From Acidobacteriota bacterium (GTDB lineage: Bacteria > Acidobacteriota > Vicinamibacteria > Vicinamibacterales > SCN-69-37): DNA of 64,000 nucleotides. Of the stretch, positions 39,973-55,177 are shown piece by piece. Positions within the stretch are counted from its first letter, which is position 1. Each line of letters starts with the position of its first letter. Both the position numbers and the translations under genes were made by a program. The DNA is taken from assembly GCA_020853395.1 (NCBI GenBank), contig JADYYY010000005.1, positions 248,001-312,000 of the forward strand, read 5' to 3'. The notes beneath the pieces were generated by a model. The model saw only the letters and a program-made list of their open reading frames with translations. It searched no databases and was not told the DNA's origin.

Positions 39973-40620
39973 TCAAGAGGGAGCGATCCGCTTCCTTGCC
40001 ATCACTGCCACGGTGGGACCGCCAAGCCAGAGCTGATTCGCCGACATCACCAGCCCCGCCGGCAATGGGAGCTCTTCGTGTCGTCCGAAGAGGACAACGC
40101 GGGAATCGACGTGCATCACGGCATGAATGGCACGAATCAGCCCAGGATCCACTCGGACGCCTCGCAACGTGATGACGTCTACAGGGGGCTGAGAGGCGAC
40201 CTGCTCACAACCTTCCCCGAACCGACTGGCCACGACCTCAACGTCGCCAAGCTCCAGAGTCCTGACGACCTCTCTGAGGAATGCCGCCTTCTTGGCGCGA
40301 GCCTCGTACCACCTTGCGCTCAGCCACGGACACGCGATCTTCAGGGGGACAGCAGGTGACCCGCCGCCAGTGCCGATGTCGCAATGAGTTCTATCATATG
40401 ACCTTACAAGGGTGGCAGCCGCCAGCGGCTCGACAACCAACCGATCGACCGCTTCGTCGCTCGGCGCCGACAAATCGAAGCCGGTCAGGTTGAGCCGCGC
40501 GTTCCAGCGATGCAGCAGAGCGAGATACGCCGCGCATTGCCCAATGACCGCGGCCGTGGCCGGGACGCCAACCGCGGCGAGGCGATTGCCCAGGCGCTCG
40601 GCGAGCTGGTCCGGATTCAC
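39973..40620 (-). CDS. rsmG: 16S rRNA (guanine527-N7)-methyltransferase
   Basis: A 215-residue SAM-dependent enzyme of the GidB/RsmG family, which methylates G527 of 16S rRNA. Motifs are NLTGFD, VEPLAAATLV, CDIGTGGGSPAVPLKIACP (SAM loop GTGGGSP) and WYEARAKKAAFLREVV. The GTG at 40620 follows the mnmG stop by 5 nt. Its bases look less GC-rich than the flanking genes by eye. Confidence 0.92.
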   Translation of the reverse strand: MNPDQLAERLGNRLAAVGVPATAAVIGQCAAYLALLHRWNARLNLTGFDLSAPSDEAVDRLVVEPLAAATLVRSYDRTHCDIGTGGGSPAVPLKIACPWLSARWYEARAKKAAFLREVVRTLELGDVEVVASRFGEGCEQVASQPPVDVITLRGVRVDPGLIRAIHAVMHVDSRVVLFGRHEELPLPAGLVMSANQLWLGGPTVAVMARKRIAPS

Positions 40621-40625
40621 GCGAG

Positions 40626-42470
40626 CTATTGTCGCGCGTTCGGGGTGCCCTTCCGGACGAGCGTCGCCGCCACGATCGCGATCGCCGCCGGCGTGACGCC
40701 CGGCACGCGCGACGCCTGCCCCAACGTCTCAGGACGGATCGTCGTCAGCCGCTCCACGACCTCTCGCGACAGGCCCGGGATGCCCTGGTACACGAACTCC
40801 CTCGGAATCGCCCGGTGCTCGTGGTTCCGCGTGCGTTCGTTCGCCGCGTCCTGCTGCTTGAGGTACCCGTCGTACTTCAGGTCCGCGTCGAGCGACGCGA
40901 CGTCCACGTGCTCGCGACGTCCGTCGATCTCCATCGCGAACCCCGCATCGCGCACGTCGGCCAGCCGCACGGCGGGCCGCGCGATCGCCTGCGCTGCCGA
41001 CATCGTCGTGCCGCCGAAGGCGACGCGCGTGCGGCGCGCACGATCGTGATTGCGCGCGAGCCGCGACCGCCGCGCCTCGAAGACGTCCCACCGCTCGTCG
41101 TCCACGAGCCCCGCGCTGCGGCCGATCGGCGTCAACCGGAGGTCGGCGTTGTCGATGCGCAGGCGAAGCCGGTGTTCGGCGCGCGAGGTGAACATCCGGT
41201 ATGGCTCGAGACATCCACGCGTGACCAGATCGTCGATCAGCACGCCGATGTAGGCCTCGTCGCGGCCGAGCACGATCGGCGGATGCCGCCGAGCCGCGCG
41301 CGCCGCGTTGAGACCGGCCATCACGCCCTGCGCCGCCGCTTCTTCGTACCCCGACGTGCCGTTGATCTGCCCGGCGAGAAACAGTCCGGGCAGGCGCTTG
41401 ACCTCGAGCGATCGATGGAGCTCGGTCGGCTGCACGAAGTCGTACTCGACCGCATAGGCATGGCGGAGGATGCGGGCGTCCTCGAGACCAGGCAACACGT
41501 GGACGATGGCGTCCTGCGCATCGCGCGGCAGGCTCATCGACAGCCCGTTCACGTAGATCTCGTCGGCGGCGCGCCCCTCCGGCTCGAGAAAGATCTGGTG
41601 CCGCTCCTTGTCCGGAAACCGCATGATCTTGTCTTCGAGCGACGGACAGTACCGCGGCCCGATGCCGGAAATCCGGCCGTTGTAGAGCGGCGATCGCGAG
41701 ATGTGCCGGCGCACGAGATCGTGCACCGCCTCCGTCGTGTAGAGCAGGTGGCAGACGACCTGCTCGACCTCGACGCGCGGTGACATGAACGAGAACGGCA
41801 CGATCGGATCGTCGCCGCGTTCGGCGTCGAACCGAGAGAAGTCGATGGACCGTCGATCCAGCCGCGGCGGCGTGCCGGTCTTCAGGCGTCCGAGCTCGAG
41901 ATCGAGCGCGCGCAGCGACGCGGCGAGATCGCGCGTGGGCGGCTCGTTCGCCCTGCCCGCCGGCTGCTGCTCGTCGCCGACGTGCACGAGGCCGTTGAGG
42001 AAGGTGCCGGTCGTGACGACCACCGCGCGGCACGACACGGCGTCGCCTTCCTCGAACGCCAAGCCCGTTACCCGGCCGCGGGCCGACAGAATCCGCCCGG
42101 CGCGGCGGAAGAGCCACGTGATGCCGGCCTCGCGCGACAACGCGTCGCGCATCCACGCGCCGTACTTCGCCTTGTCCGCCTGCGCGCGCGGCGACCACAC
42201 CGCGGGACCGCGACTGCGGTTCAGCACCTTGAACTGGATCCCGGTCGCATCGATGGCGCGCCCCATCAGCCCGCCGAGCGCGTCGACTTCGCGCACCAGA
42301 TGCCCCTTCGCGGTCCCGCCGATGGCCGGATTGCACGGCATCAGCGCGACGGTCTCGGCCGACAGCGTGCAGAGGCCGACGGAGCACCCGAGGCGTGACG
42401 CCGCCCAGGCCGCCTCGCATCCGGCATGCCCGGCGCCAATCACCACGACGTCGAAGTCCCGCTGATGCAT
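40626..42470 (-). CDS. mnmG: tRNA uridine-5-carboxymethylaminomethyl modification enzyme, FAD subunit
   Basis: A 614-residue FAD enzyme (GidA). The dinucleotide fold is [20 protein letters not shown], followed by [22 protein letters not shown], the GFLNG-like [10 protein letters not shown] and [11 protein letters not shown]. The C-terminal helical domain ends it. With MnmE it adds carboxymethylaminomethyl groups to the wobble uridine of tRNAs. It follows mnmE by 5 nt, and both are part of the conserved origin cluster. Confidence 0.96.
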   Translation of the reverse strand: MHQRDFDVVVIGAGHAGCEAAWAASRLGCSVGLCTLSAETVALMPCNPAIGGTAKGHLVREVDALGGLMGRAIDATGIQFKVLNRSRGPAVWSPRAQADKAKYGAWMRDALSREAGITWLFRRAGRILSARGRVTGLAFEEGDAVSCRAVVVTTGTFLNGLVHVGDEQQPAGRANEPPTRDLAASLRALDLELGRLKTGTPPRLDRRSIDFSRFDAERGDDPIVPFSFMSPRVEVEQVVCHLLYTTEAVHDLVRRHISRSPLYNGRISGIGPRYCPSLEDKIMRFPDKERHQIFLEPEGRAADEIYVNGLSMSLPRDAQDAIVHVLPGLEDARILRHAYAVEYDFVQPTELHRSLEVKRLPGLFLAGQINGTSGYEEAAAQGVMAGLNAARAARRHPPIVLGRDEAYIGVLIDDLVTRGCLEPYRMFTSRAEHRLRLRIDNADLRLTPIGRSAGLVDDERWDVFEARRSRLARNHDRARRTRVAFGGTTMSAAQAIARPAVRLADVRDAGFAMEIDGRREHVDVASLDADLKYDGYLKQQDAANERTRNHEHRAIPREFVYQGIPGLSREVVERLTTIRPETLGQASRVPGVTPAAIAIVAATLVRKGTPNARQ

Positions 42471-42475
42471 CGCGA

Positions 42476-43843
42476 CTACTTGCCGATACAGAACCGGCTG
42501 AAGATGTGGCGCAACATCTCGTCCGGCGCACGTCGTCCGGTGACCGCCTCGAGCGCGTCACGCGCGGGGCTCAGCTCGGCGAGCACCATCTCCTCGGTGG
42601 CGCCGTGCGCCAGGGCATCCGTCGCCCGCCGCACCGCGGCGAGCGCTTCGTCGACGAGCGCCACGTGCCTCACGTTCGAGATCATCGGCGCATCGCGCCA
42701 CTCGTCGCGGCTCGTCAACTCGCGCACGATACGCTGCCTCAGCTCGTCCAGCCCGACGCCGGTCACCGACGACACGCCGATGGTCGAACCGTTCCATTCG
42801 GGCGGTGCACTCCACGCCGGCTCGAGATCGGCCTTGCTCACGACGATGAGGCGCGGGCCGCGAATCGAGGCGAGCGCGCAATCGTCCTCGGGCAGGAGTG
42901 GCGACGCACCGTCGACGACGAACAACGTCAACGCAGCGACCTGCTGCGCGTCGCGCGCCCGCCGCACGCCTTCGGCTTCGATCGCATCCTGCGCGTCGCG
43001 CAGGCCGGCCGTGTCGACGATCGTCACGGCAAGGCCGCCAATCTCGACGCGCTCCGTCAGCAAGTCCCTCGTCGTGCCGGCGATGTCGGTGACGATCGCG
43101 CGCGGCGCGCCAGCCACCGCGTTGAACAAGCTCGACTTGCCGGCGTTCGGCCTCCCGCAGATCACGACGAGGCTGCCCTCGCGGACCACGCGGCCGGCGT
43201 GCCCTTCGCGGATCAGGCTCGCGAGCGCGTCCGTCACCCGCTGCAGCTCGGCCACGACCTGATCTCTCGTGATGAAATGAAATCCTTCTTCCGGAAAGTC
43301 GAGCGATGCTTCGAGACGCGCGGCGAGATCGAACAGCATCGCGTCGATCCTGGCGATCGCGCCGGTCAGCGTGCCTTCGAGCTGGTCCATCGCCGCGCGC
43401 GCCTGCAGCGGCGTCACGGCGTCCACGAGGTCGGCAACGGCTTCGGCCTGAATGAGATCGAGCCGGCCGTTCAGGTACGCCCGCAACGTGAACTCGCCGG
43501 GCTCCGCCAGCCGTGCGCCCTGACGCCGCGCCAGCTCCACCACGCGGCGCAGCAGCGGCTGGCTTCCATGCGCGCTGATCTCCACCACCTCGTCGCCGGT
43601 GAACGATCGCGGCGCCGCGAATCGCGTGACGACGACCTGATCGAGGGGCCGGCCGGCGAAGCCGTCCTCGTCCGCGTCCACGAGCCGCGCGAACGTGGCG
43701 CGGCGCGCGGGAAGCGGCGCGCGCCGCGCCATGAGCGCGAGCGCGATCACATGGGCGCACGGCCCCGAAAGGCGCACCAGTCCGATTCCGCCGGCGCCGG
43801 GCGGCGTCGCAATCGCGACGATGGTGTCGTCCGTGGAGAACAC
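42476..43843 (-). CDS. mnmE: tRNA modification GTPase
   Basis: A 455-residue MnmE/TrmE protein. The N-terminal tetrahydrofolate-binding domain opens [23 protein letters not shown] (key part ATPPGxGGIG). The G domain has [28 protein letters not shown] and SKAD. The C-terminus is FCIGK, the catalytic CxGK motif with its cysteine. The GTG start at 43843 is chosen because the family N-terminus begins there. It partners with MnmG. Confidence 0.95.
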   Translation of the reverse strand: MFSTDDTIVAIATPPGAGGIGLVRLSGPCAHVIALALMARRAPLPARRATFARLVDADEDGFAGRPLDQVVVTRFAAPRSFTGDEVVEISAHGSQPLLRRVVELARRQGARLAEPGEFTLRAYLNGRLDLIQAEAVADLVDAVTPLQARAAMDQLEGTLTGAIARIDAMLFDLAARLEASLDFPEEGFHFITRDQVVAELQRVTDALASLIREGHAGRVVREGSLVVICGRPNAGKSSLFNAVAGAPRAIVTDIAGTTRDLLTERVEIGGLAVTIVDTAGLRDAQDAIEAEGVRRARDAQQVAALTLFVVDGASPLLPEDDCALASIRGPRLIVVSKADLEPAWSAPPEWNGSTIGVSSVTGVGLDELRQRIVRELTSRDEWRDAPMISNVRHVALVDEALAAVRRATDALAHGATEEMVLAELSPARDALEAVTGRRAPDEMLRHIFSRFCIGK

Positions 43844-43890
43844 GTTTGCCGCTGCGGTGTCGCTCCGCGCCTCGCGGCCGCTCGCCGGCG

Positions 43891-44346
43891 CTATCGTTTG
43901 GCCGAGATCACGACCGTCTTGAGAAACGCGTCGCCGATGCTCTCCGACGACACGGCGGGATCTCCTGACACGGCGAGGTGCACGATCCGGCGCGCATATG
44001 GGTTCAGCGGCCCGATCTCCTGCGGCACGCCCGTCGTGCGCGCCTTCTGGGCGAGGAACAGCGCCATCTGCCGCAGCTCCTCGTCCTTGCCCTGGCGGAA
44101 ACCGAGCGCATCGATCACGTAGTGCCGCTCGCCGCGGGCGTGCCGCCGGAACGCGGTGTTGACGACGACTTGCAGCGCGTCGAGCACTTCGCCGCGCCGC
44201 TTGATCAGAACGTCGGCGCCGTCGCCGGTGATGTCGAGGCGGACGTTGTCGGATGCATCTTCCACCGTCACGGTGAGATCGAGGCCCATCGCGTGCAGGA
44301 TGCTCTGCACGAAGTCGATGACCTGGGTGTCGAGTTCGGCGCTCAT
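43891..44346 (-). CDS. khpB: KhpB/Jag-type KH-R3H RNA-binding protein, lacking Jag-N
   Basis: A 151-residue protein with a KH-like domain (about 30-78, LIKRRGEVLDALQVVVN) and an R3H domain (about 85-147, PLNPYARRIVHLAV). The N-terminal Jag_N domain found in longer homologues is missing. KhpB proteins bind RNA and influence cell division and wall synthesis in Gram-positive bacteria. The position between yidC and mnmE is the conserved one. It starts 8 nt after yidC. Confidence 0.88.
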   Translation of the reverse strand: MSAELDTQVIDFVQSILHAMGLDLTVTVEDASDNVRLDITGDGADVLIKRRGEVLDALQVVVNTAFRRHARGERHYVIDALGFRQGKDEELRQMALFLAQKARTTGVPQEIGPLNPYARRIVHLAVSGDPAVSSESIGDAFLKTVVISAKR

Positions 44347-44354
44347 GGCGATGC

Positions 44355-46058
44355 TCAGGATCGGGATCCGGCGCCGGCTGACCTGGGCTTGGGCGGGCGT
44401 ACCGGTTGTCCAATGATACGGTTCGTCACGTACTGCTGTCCGATCGCCAGCAGGTTGCTCACGAACCAGTAAACGACGAGGCCTGCCGGCGCCCAGAGGA
44501 ACGAGACGGTGAACACGACCGGCAGCATCATGAACATCTTCTGCTGGATCGGATCGGCCGTGCTCGGCGTCATCCGCATCTGCCAGAACTGCGTCAAGCC
44601 CATCAGCAGCGGCGTGACGTAGAGCGGATCGTGGCGCGCGAGATCGTGAATCCAGCCGAAGAACGGCGCGCCGCGCAGCTCGATCGCCGCCGACAGCATC
44701 GCATAGAACGCGAAGAGCACCGGCAGGGTCAACAGCATCGGCAGGCAGCCGCTCGCCGGATTGACGCCGCGCTGCCGGTACAGCGCCATGACCTCCTGGT
44801 TCATCTTCTGGCGCTCGGGATCGGTCATCTTGTACTTCGCGTAGCGATCCTGAATCGCCTTCATCTCGGGCTGCAGCGCCTGCATCTTCTTCATCGAAAC
44901 CATGCTGCGATGCCGCAGCGGGAAGATGACCAGGTTGATCAGCACCGTGAGCGCGACGATCGACCAGCCGTAGTTGCCGATGTAGCCGTTGACCCACTTG
45001 AGCGCCAAGAGCAGCGGCACGACCAGGAAGTCGAACATCCCGAAGTCGATCGCCTTCACGAGCTGCCCGTCCACCGCGCGCAGGATGTCGAAGTCCTTCG
45101 GCCCCATGAAGAAGGGCACGGCGAGCGCTCCCGGAACCGTCACCTCGTACGCGATGAGCTCACGATTCCGGCTGGAGTCCCCGGGGACCGGCAGCGTCAC
45201 CGGCGTGTACTGCACGGCCACGCGCTCGGTTCCGGGCACGACCGCGCAGAGAAAGTAGTGGTCTTCGACGCCGGCGAACCGGAGGTTCCCTTCGTAGCGC
45301 CCTTGCTGCTGCAGCGAGCTGGCGGACAGGAACTCGACGTCACCGCCGACGACCTGAACGCCGCGCACGGGCGCGCTGCGCGACCCGTCCGGCGAGTAAC
45401 CGAGGCCGACGGCGGGTCCCCACGCGAGCGTCACCGGCTTCGACGTTCCGCCGACATCGATCGAAGCTTCGACCCTGACGATGTACGGCTTGCCGTCGGG
45501 CTGGAAGTGGAACGTCTTCCTCGCGTTCAGCCGTCCCGACGCATCGCGGTACTCGAAGCTCAGCGTGCCGGGTGACGCGCCAAGCGTGAGCGCGTCGCTG
45601 CTCGGCCTGAAAAGCGCCGTCGCGAGCGTGCTCGAAATCGCCGGATCGTCGGTCGAGAGCGTGAACGGCTTCGGATAGGTGGCGGGCAGATCCTTCGGAA
45701 CGAACTCGAGCGGCTGGCCGCCTTCGAGGTATCGCTTCAACGTCCAGCTTCGCAGCGTCGCGCCCGCCGTCGAGAACACGGCGCGGACGAGGTCGGTCTC
45801 GACGATGATGTCTCGTGCCCGTGCGTCGGCCACGAGCGGTGTCGCGCTCTCGCCCGTCGTCGCCGGCGCATTGCTTGCCGGAGCCGTTTCCGCCGGTTGA
45901 CCGGTGGTCGCCGACGCTGCCGATGGCGTGGAAGGCGCGGAGGCGGCCGAAGCTGGCGCTTGAGCCGGTCGCGCTGGCGGGTTCGGCGCGAACACCGACT
46001 GATAGACCGCGAGGACGATGAACGAGAGGACGAAGGCGAGAAAGACGCGCTTTTCCAT
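44355..46058 (-). CDS. yidC: membrane protein insertase YidC
   Basis: A 567-residue insertase of the Gram-negative type. The N-terminal helix (MEKRVFLAFVLSFIVLAVY) is followed by a Pro/Ala-rich linker, then a periplasmic domain (about 85-340), and the five-helix core (about 350-550) with YGWSIVALTVLINLVIFPL, GCLPMLLTLPVLFAFY and the conserved ALKW region. It inserts membrane proteins with or without Sec. It lies 13 nt after yidD. Confidence 0.96.
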   Translation of the reverse strand: MEKRVFLAFVLSFIVLAVYQSVFAPNPPARPAQAPASAASAPSTPSAASATTGQPAETAPASNAPATTGESATPLVADARARDIIVETDLVRAVFSTAGATLRSWTLKRYLEGGQPLEFVPKDLPATYPKPFTLSTDDPAISSTLATALFRPSSDALTLGASPGTLSFEYRDASGRLNARKTFHFQPDGKPYIVRVEASIDVGGTSKPVTLAWGPAVGLGYSPDGSRSAPVRGVQVVGGDVEFLSASSLQQQGRYEGNLRFAGVEDHYFLCAVVPGTERVAVQYTPVTLPVPGDSSRNRELIAYEVTVPGALAVPFFMGPKDFDILRAVDGQLVKAIDFGMFDFLVVPLLLALKWVNGYIGNYGWSIVALTVLINLVIFPLRHRSMVSMKKMQALQPEMKAIQDRYAKYKMTDPERQKMNQEVMALYRQRGVNPASGCLPMLLTLPVLFAFYAMLSAAIELRGAPFFGWIHDLARHDPLYVTPLLMGLTQFWQMRMTPSTADPIQQKMFMMLPVVFTVSFLWAPAGLVVYWFVSNLLAIGQQYVTNRIIGQPVRPPKPRSAGAGSRS

Positions 46059-46071
46059 GGAAGTGGCCCGC

Positions 46072-46308
46072 CTAGGAGCGTTCGACGCGCGGCGGCACGG
46101 GGTCGACGGCGGGTTTGGAGAACGGATGGCACCGCGCGACGCGCCACGCGGCCAGCCACAGGCCTCGCACGAGCCCGTGTTCCTGGAGGGCCTGCGTCGC
46201 GTACGCAGAACAACTCGGGTGGAAGCGGCAGGCGCCGCCGGTGAACGGGCTCAGCCCGAGCTGGTACGCCTGCACGAGGAGCACGCCAAGACGGACACGC
46301 CAGCTCAT
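46072..46308 (-). CDS. yidD: membrane protein insertion efficiency factor YidD
   Basis: A 78-residue protein with the full YidD pattern: YQLGLSPFTGGACRFHPSCSAYA, HG, then RVARCHPFSKP and DPVP. It probably sits at the inner membrane surface and helps YidC. The ATG at 46308 overlaps the rnpA stop (ATGA), so the start is clear even though a longer frame exists. Confidence 0.93.
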   Translation of the reverse strand: MSWRVRLGVLLVQAYQLGLSPFTGGACRFHPSCSAYATQALQEHGLVRGLWLAAWRVARCHPFSKPAVDPVPPRVERS

Positions 46309-46667
46309 GTCACTCTCGCACTGCGAAGCCGCGCCAGCCCCTTCGCGAACTCCGATTCGACGTCCTGCCACGGCGCGGTGGCGAGCTCCCGGCGTGCAAT
46401 CACGACGAGGTCGAGCGTTCGTCCAAGAGGCGTGGGGGACGACGGCCTGTGCCTGAACACCTCTCGCAACCGGCGCTTCGCGCGGTTCCGAACGACGGCG
46501 CCACCGATCCGGCGCGACGCGATGATGCCGAGTCGATCCCGTCCCAGGACGTTCGGCACGCCGAGCAGCACGAACCAGCGCGTCGCGATCCGCCGCCCAT
46601 GCTCCTGGACCGCGGTGAACTCCGTACGCGTCCGAAGCCGGGATTCACGCCCGAATGTCTGCGACAC
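46305..46667 (-). CDS. rnpA: ribonuclease P protein component
   Basis: A 120-residue basic protein. The family signature RNRAKRRLREVFR (RNxxKRxxRE) is present, after ESRLRTRTEFTAVQEHGRR and LGIIASRRIGGAVV. It binds the RNase P RNA in tRNA 5' processing. The likely start is GTG at 46667, 47 nt after rpmH. Confidence 0.93.
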   Translation of the reverse strand: MSQTFGRESRLRTRTEFTAVQEHGRRIATRWFVLLGVPNVLGRDRLGIIASRRIGGAVVRNRAKRRLREVFRHRPSSPTPLGRTLDLVVIARRELATAPWQDVESEFAKGLARLRSARVT

Positions 46668-46714
46668 GAGCCGGTGCCAGATGGCGATCCGGTGCCGGGT
46701 ACCGGCGGGGCCCG

Positions 46715-46855
46715 TTATGACGAAACGGTAAGCCGTTTGCGCCCCTTCGCCCGGCGCCGCTTGAGGACGAGGCGGCCGTTCTTCGTCTGCATGCGCACGA
46801 GGAATCCATGGGTCTTGCGGCGGCGCTGCCGGTTCGGCTGATACGTTCGTTTCAT
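46715..46855 (-). CDS. rpmH: ribosomal protein L34
   Basis: A 46-residue ribosomal protein, beginning [18 protein letters not shown] and ending [11 protein letters not shown], the classic L34 sequence. GAGAG sits 4 nt before the ATG. It is too short for most gene-finding length limits but unmistakable. It is the first gene of the minus-strand origin cluster. Confidence 0.97.
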   Translation of the reverse strand: MKRTYQPNRQRRRKTHGFLVRMQTKNGRLVLKRRRAKGRKRLTVSS

Positions 46856-47004
46856 TGGACTCTCAGTGGGTGGTTGGACCCTGGAGAAACCACGATGGTA
46901 GCGGAGCGGAAAAAACCCGTCAATCCGGAAGGTCGCCTTGGCGACGGCGACACTCTATGGTAGATTCCTCGACCTTCCCGGAAACCGCGTCAAGCCAACG
47001 TCAC

Positions 47005-47036
47005 TTTTCCACAACTGTGGAAAAAACTGTGGAAAT
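47005..47036. promoter_or_regulatory. DnaA-box cluster upstream of dnaA
   Basis: Three boxes lie within 32 nt: TTTTCCACA at 47005-47013, and TTTTCCACA and ATTTCCACA on the opposite strand at 47016-47024 and 47028-47036. They match TTWTNCACA closely (the third in eight of nine positions). They could autoregulate dnaA or be part of a bipartite origin. Confidence 0.75.
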
Positions 47037-47199
47037 CCGCGGCTTTCGACGGGCTGGGGACGCAAATCATAGCCAATGCTAGAGTTCCGGCCGGCGCCAT
47101 CGAATGTTGGCGACCAGTTTTTCGGGCGTTTTCGCCATCATTTTCGCCTCTCGGACCCGCTTCTCCTGCCCGACGTGCCTGCCGTCGGATGAGCGGGCG

Positions 47200-47205
47200 T
47201 AAAGT
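47200..47205 (+). promoter_or_regulatory. possible -10 hexamer TAAAGT for dnaA
   Basis: TAAAGT ends 9 nt before the ATG at 47215, matching the short-gap pattern of other genes here. The -35 region is not clear. Confidence 0.35.
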
Positions 47206-47214
47206 GTGAAAAGC

Positions 47215-48558
47215 ATGACCGCCACAGTCTGGGACGCGGTCCTTCGACGGATCGAGACGAAGGTCAACCGGCACAGCTACCACACCTGGTTCCGTCAGAC
47301 GACCCTCGCCGCCGATGAGGGCGGCCGCCTCGTCGTGGACGTCGCCGATCCCATGGCGGTCAGTTGGCTGATCAAGCACTACTCGGGCATCCTCGACGAG
47401 GCGCTCGTCGAGGTCGGCCGGCCCGGCGCGGTGGTCGAGTTCCGGGCCACGTCGGATATGGGCGAGGCGCCCAACCCGGAGCCGGCTCCTGAGCCGCCAG
47501 CCGAGCCGGACACGGCCCCGCCGCAGGTCGAAGAACTGGACAGCGTCGGCCTCAGCCCCCGCTACTCGTTCGAGACGTTCGTCGTGGGCGCCTCGAACCA
47601 GTTCGCGCATGCGGCTTGCCGCGCGGTCGCCGAAGCGCCCTCGCGCTCCTACAATCCGCTGTTCCTCTACGGCGGTGTGGGCCTCGGGAAAACCCATCTC
47701 ATGCACGCGATCGGGCACTACGTGCTCACGCAGAGTCCCGGGCTTCGGCTGACCTACATCTCGGCCGAACGGTTCATGAACGAGGTCGTCAACGCGATCC
47801 GCTACGACCGCATCTTGGAGTTCCGCGAGCGCTACCGGGGCGTCGACGTCCTCCTCGTCGACGACATCCAGTTCATCGTCGGCAAGGAGCGGACGCAGAC
47901 CGAGTTCTTCCACACGTTCAACGCGCTGCACGATGCGGAGAAGCAGATCGTGCTCAGCAGCGACAGCCCGCCGAAACAGATCAGCGAGCTCGAGGAACGG
48001 CTGCTGAGCCGCTTCGAATGGGGCCTCATCGCCGACATCCAGCCGCCCGATCTCGAGACGAAGATCGCGATTCTCACGCGAAAAGCCGAGGCGGAAGGCA
48101 TCGCGCTGCCCGACGACGTCGCGCTGTACATCGCCGGCCGGATCAAGTCGAACATCCGCGAGCTCGAGGGATCGCTCATCCGGCTGCTGGCCTATGCCTC
48201 GTTGACCGGCCGCGACCTCTCCATGTCGCTGGCACAGGAAGTCTTGCGCGACGTCCTCAGGCAGGAAGAGCGCGCCGTCACGATCGAGTCGATTCAGAAG
48301 TTCGTCGCGGAGTACTACCGCCTGCGGCTCGCCGAACTGAAGTCGAAGAACAACTCGAAGTCGATCGCGCTGCCGCGGCAGGTCGCCATGTATCTCTGCA
48401 AGACGCTCACGAACGCGTCGCTTCCGGAGATCGGCAAGAGCTTCGGCGGCAAGCACCACTCGACGGTGATTCACTCCGTGCGCAAGGTCGACGAACTCCG
48501 CAAGTCGGATCACGCGTTCAACACGGTTATCAACACCCTCGTCGAGTCGCTTCGGTAG
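47215..48558 (+). CDS. dnaA: chromosomal replication initiator DnaA
   Basis: A 447-residue initiator. Domain I (about 1-80) opens TVWDAVLRRI; a Pro/Glu linker (about 85-110) is domain II; the AAA+ domain III has LYGGVGLGKTHLMHAIG and LLVDDIQFI; the DNA-binding domain IV has KSIALPRQVAMYLCK and FGGKHHSTVIHSV. It unwinds oriC and regulates its own gene. The ATG at 47215 is chosen over the GTG at 47206, which leaves no room for a ribosome site. Confidence 0.97.
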   Translation: MTATVWDAVLRRIETKVNRHSYHTWFRQTTLAADEGGRLVVDVADPMAVSWLIKHYSGILDEALVEVGRPGAVVEFRATSDMGEAPNPEPAPEPPAEPDTAPPQVEELDSVGLSPRYSFETFVVGASNQFAHAACRAVAEAPSRSYNPLFLYGGVGLGKTHLMHAIGHYVLTQSPGLRLTYISAERFMNEVVNAIRYDRILEFRERYRGVDVLLVDDIQFIVGKERTQTEFFHTFNALHDAEKQIVLSSDSPPKQISELEERLLSRFEWGLIADIQPPDLETKIAILTRKAEAEGIALPDDVALYIAGRIKSNIRELEGSLIRLLAYASLTGRDLSMSLAQEVLRDVLRQEERAVTIESIQKFVAEYYRLRLAELKSKNNSKSIALPRQVAMYLCKTLTNASLPEIGKSFGGKHHSTVIHSVRKVDELRKSDHAFNTVINTLVESLR

Positions 48559-48866
48559 GGAAATCCACCAGCATCGCCTCGGATCCACAGTCCGGGCTGT
48601 GCGGATCCTGTGGATGGCTGTGGATGGGCGTGCGAGGGTTGCTTCTGCACAGGGCAGCGGCGGTGTACCCGCCGCGCGTGCACAGGACCGTGCACAAGAT
48701 AAATGACTGATTCCCAGTCACTTAGTGAGGTCTTTTCAGTTCCTCACAGGGCTTTCTTGTTGTTATAATTCTTTGTCTCGTTTCTCTTCCGTCAGGACAG
48801 ATCAGTACCCCGTCCTGCCGGTGTTCCCCCGCTCGATCGACGAGCGACTGAGAGGCCGCCCTGCCC
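48559..48866. other. oriC: probable oriC, dnaA-dnaN intergenic region
   Basis: The 308-nt gap carries several DnaA-box-like 9-mers, namely GGATCCACA at 48581 and two TGTGGATGG boxes at 48609 and 48619, followed by GTGCACA-type elements near 48680-48697. It ends in an AT-rich stretch (about 48731-48790) that could be the unwinding element. The position between dnaA and dnaN, with genes pointing away on both sides, is the usual one for oriC. Skew analysis was not possible here. Confidence 0.75.
48764..48769 (+). promoter_or_regulatory. consensus -10 TATAAT upstream of dnaN
   Basis: A perfect TATAAT lies in the AT-rich part of the origin region, about 97 nt before dnaN, and would give a leader of about 90 nt. 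The -35 (TTCCTC, 18 bp upstream) is weak. Confidence 0.45.
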
Positions 48867-52549
<3,683 letters not shown>

Positions 52550-52576
52550 CCGCAGGGCCGCACGAATTCGTCAGGC

Positions 52577-55081
<2,505 letters not shown>

Positions 55082-55177
55082 CGGTTCGCGCGGGCACGCC
55101 AACGTCCGCACCGCCGCGAACACCGGCGGCCGCGAAACCGAGATCGCCGCGCGTCATCGCGTTGTCGCGTCGTGAGA

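Larger units (their letters stand above)
46856..47214. other. rpmH-dnaA intergenic region
   Basis: The 359-nt gap between divergent rpmH and dnaA holds promoters for both directions and a cluster of DnaA boxes (listed separately). No additional gene is seen. Confidence 0.7.
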
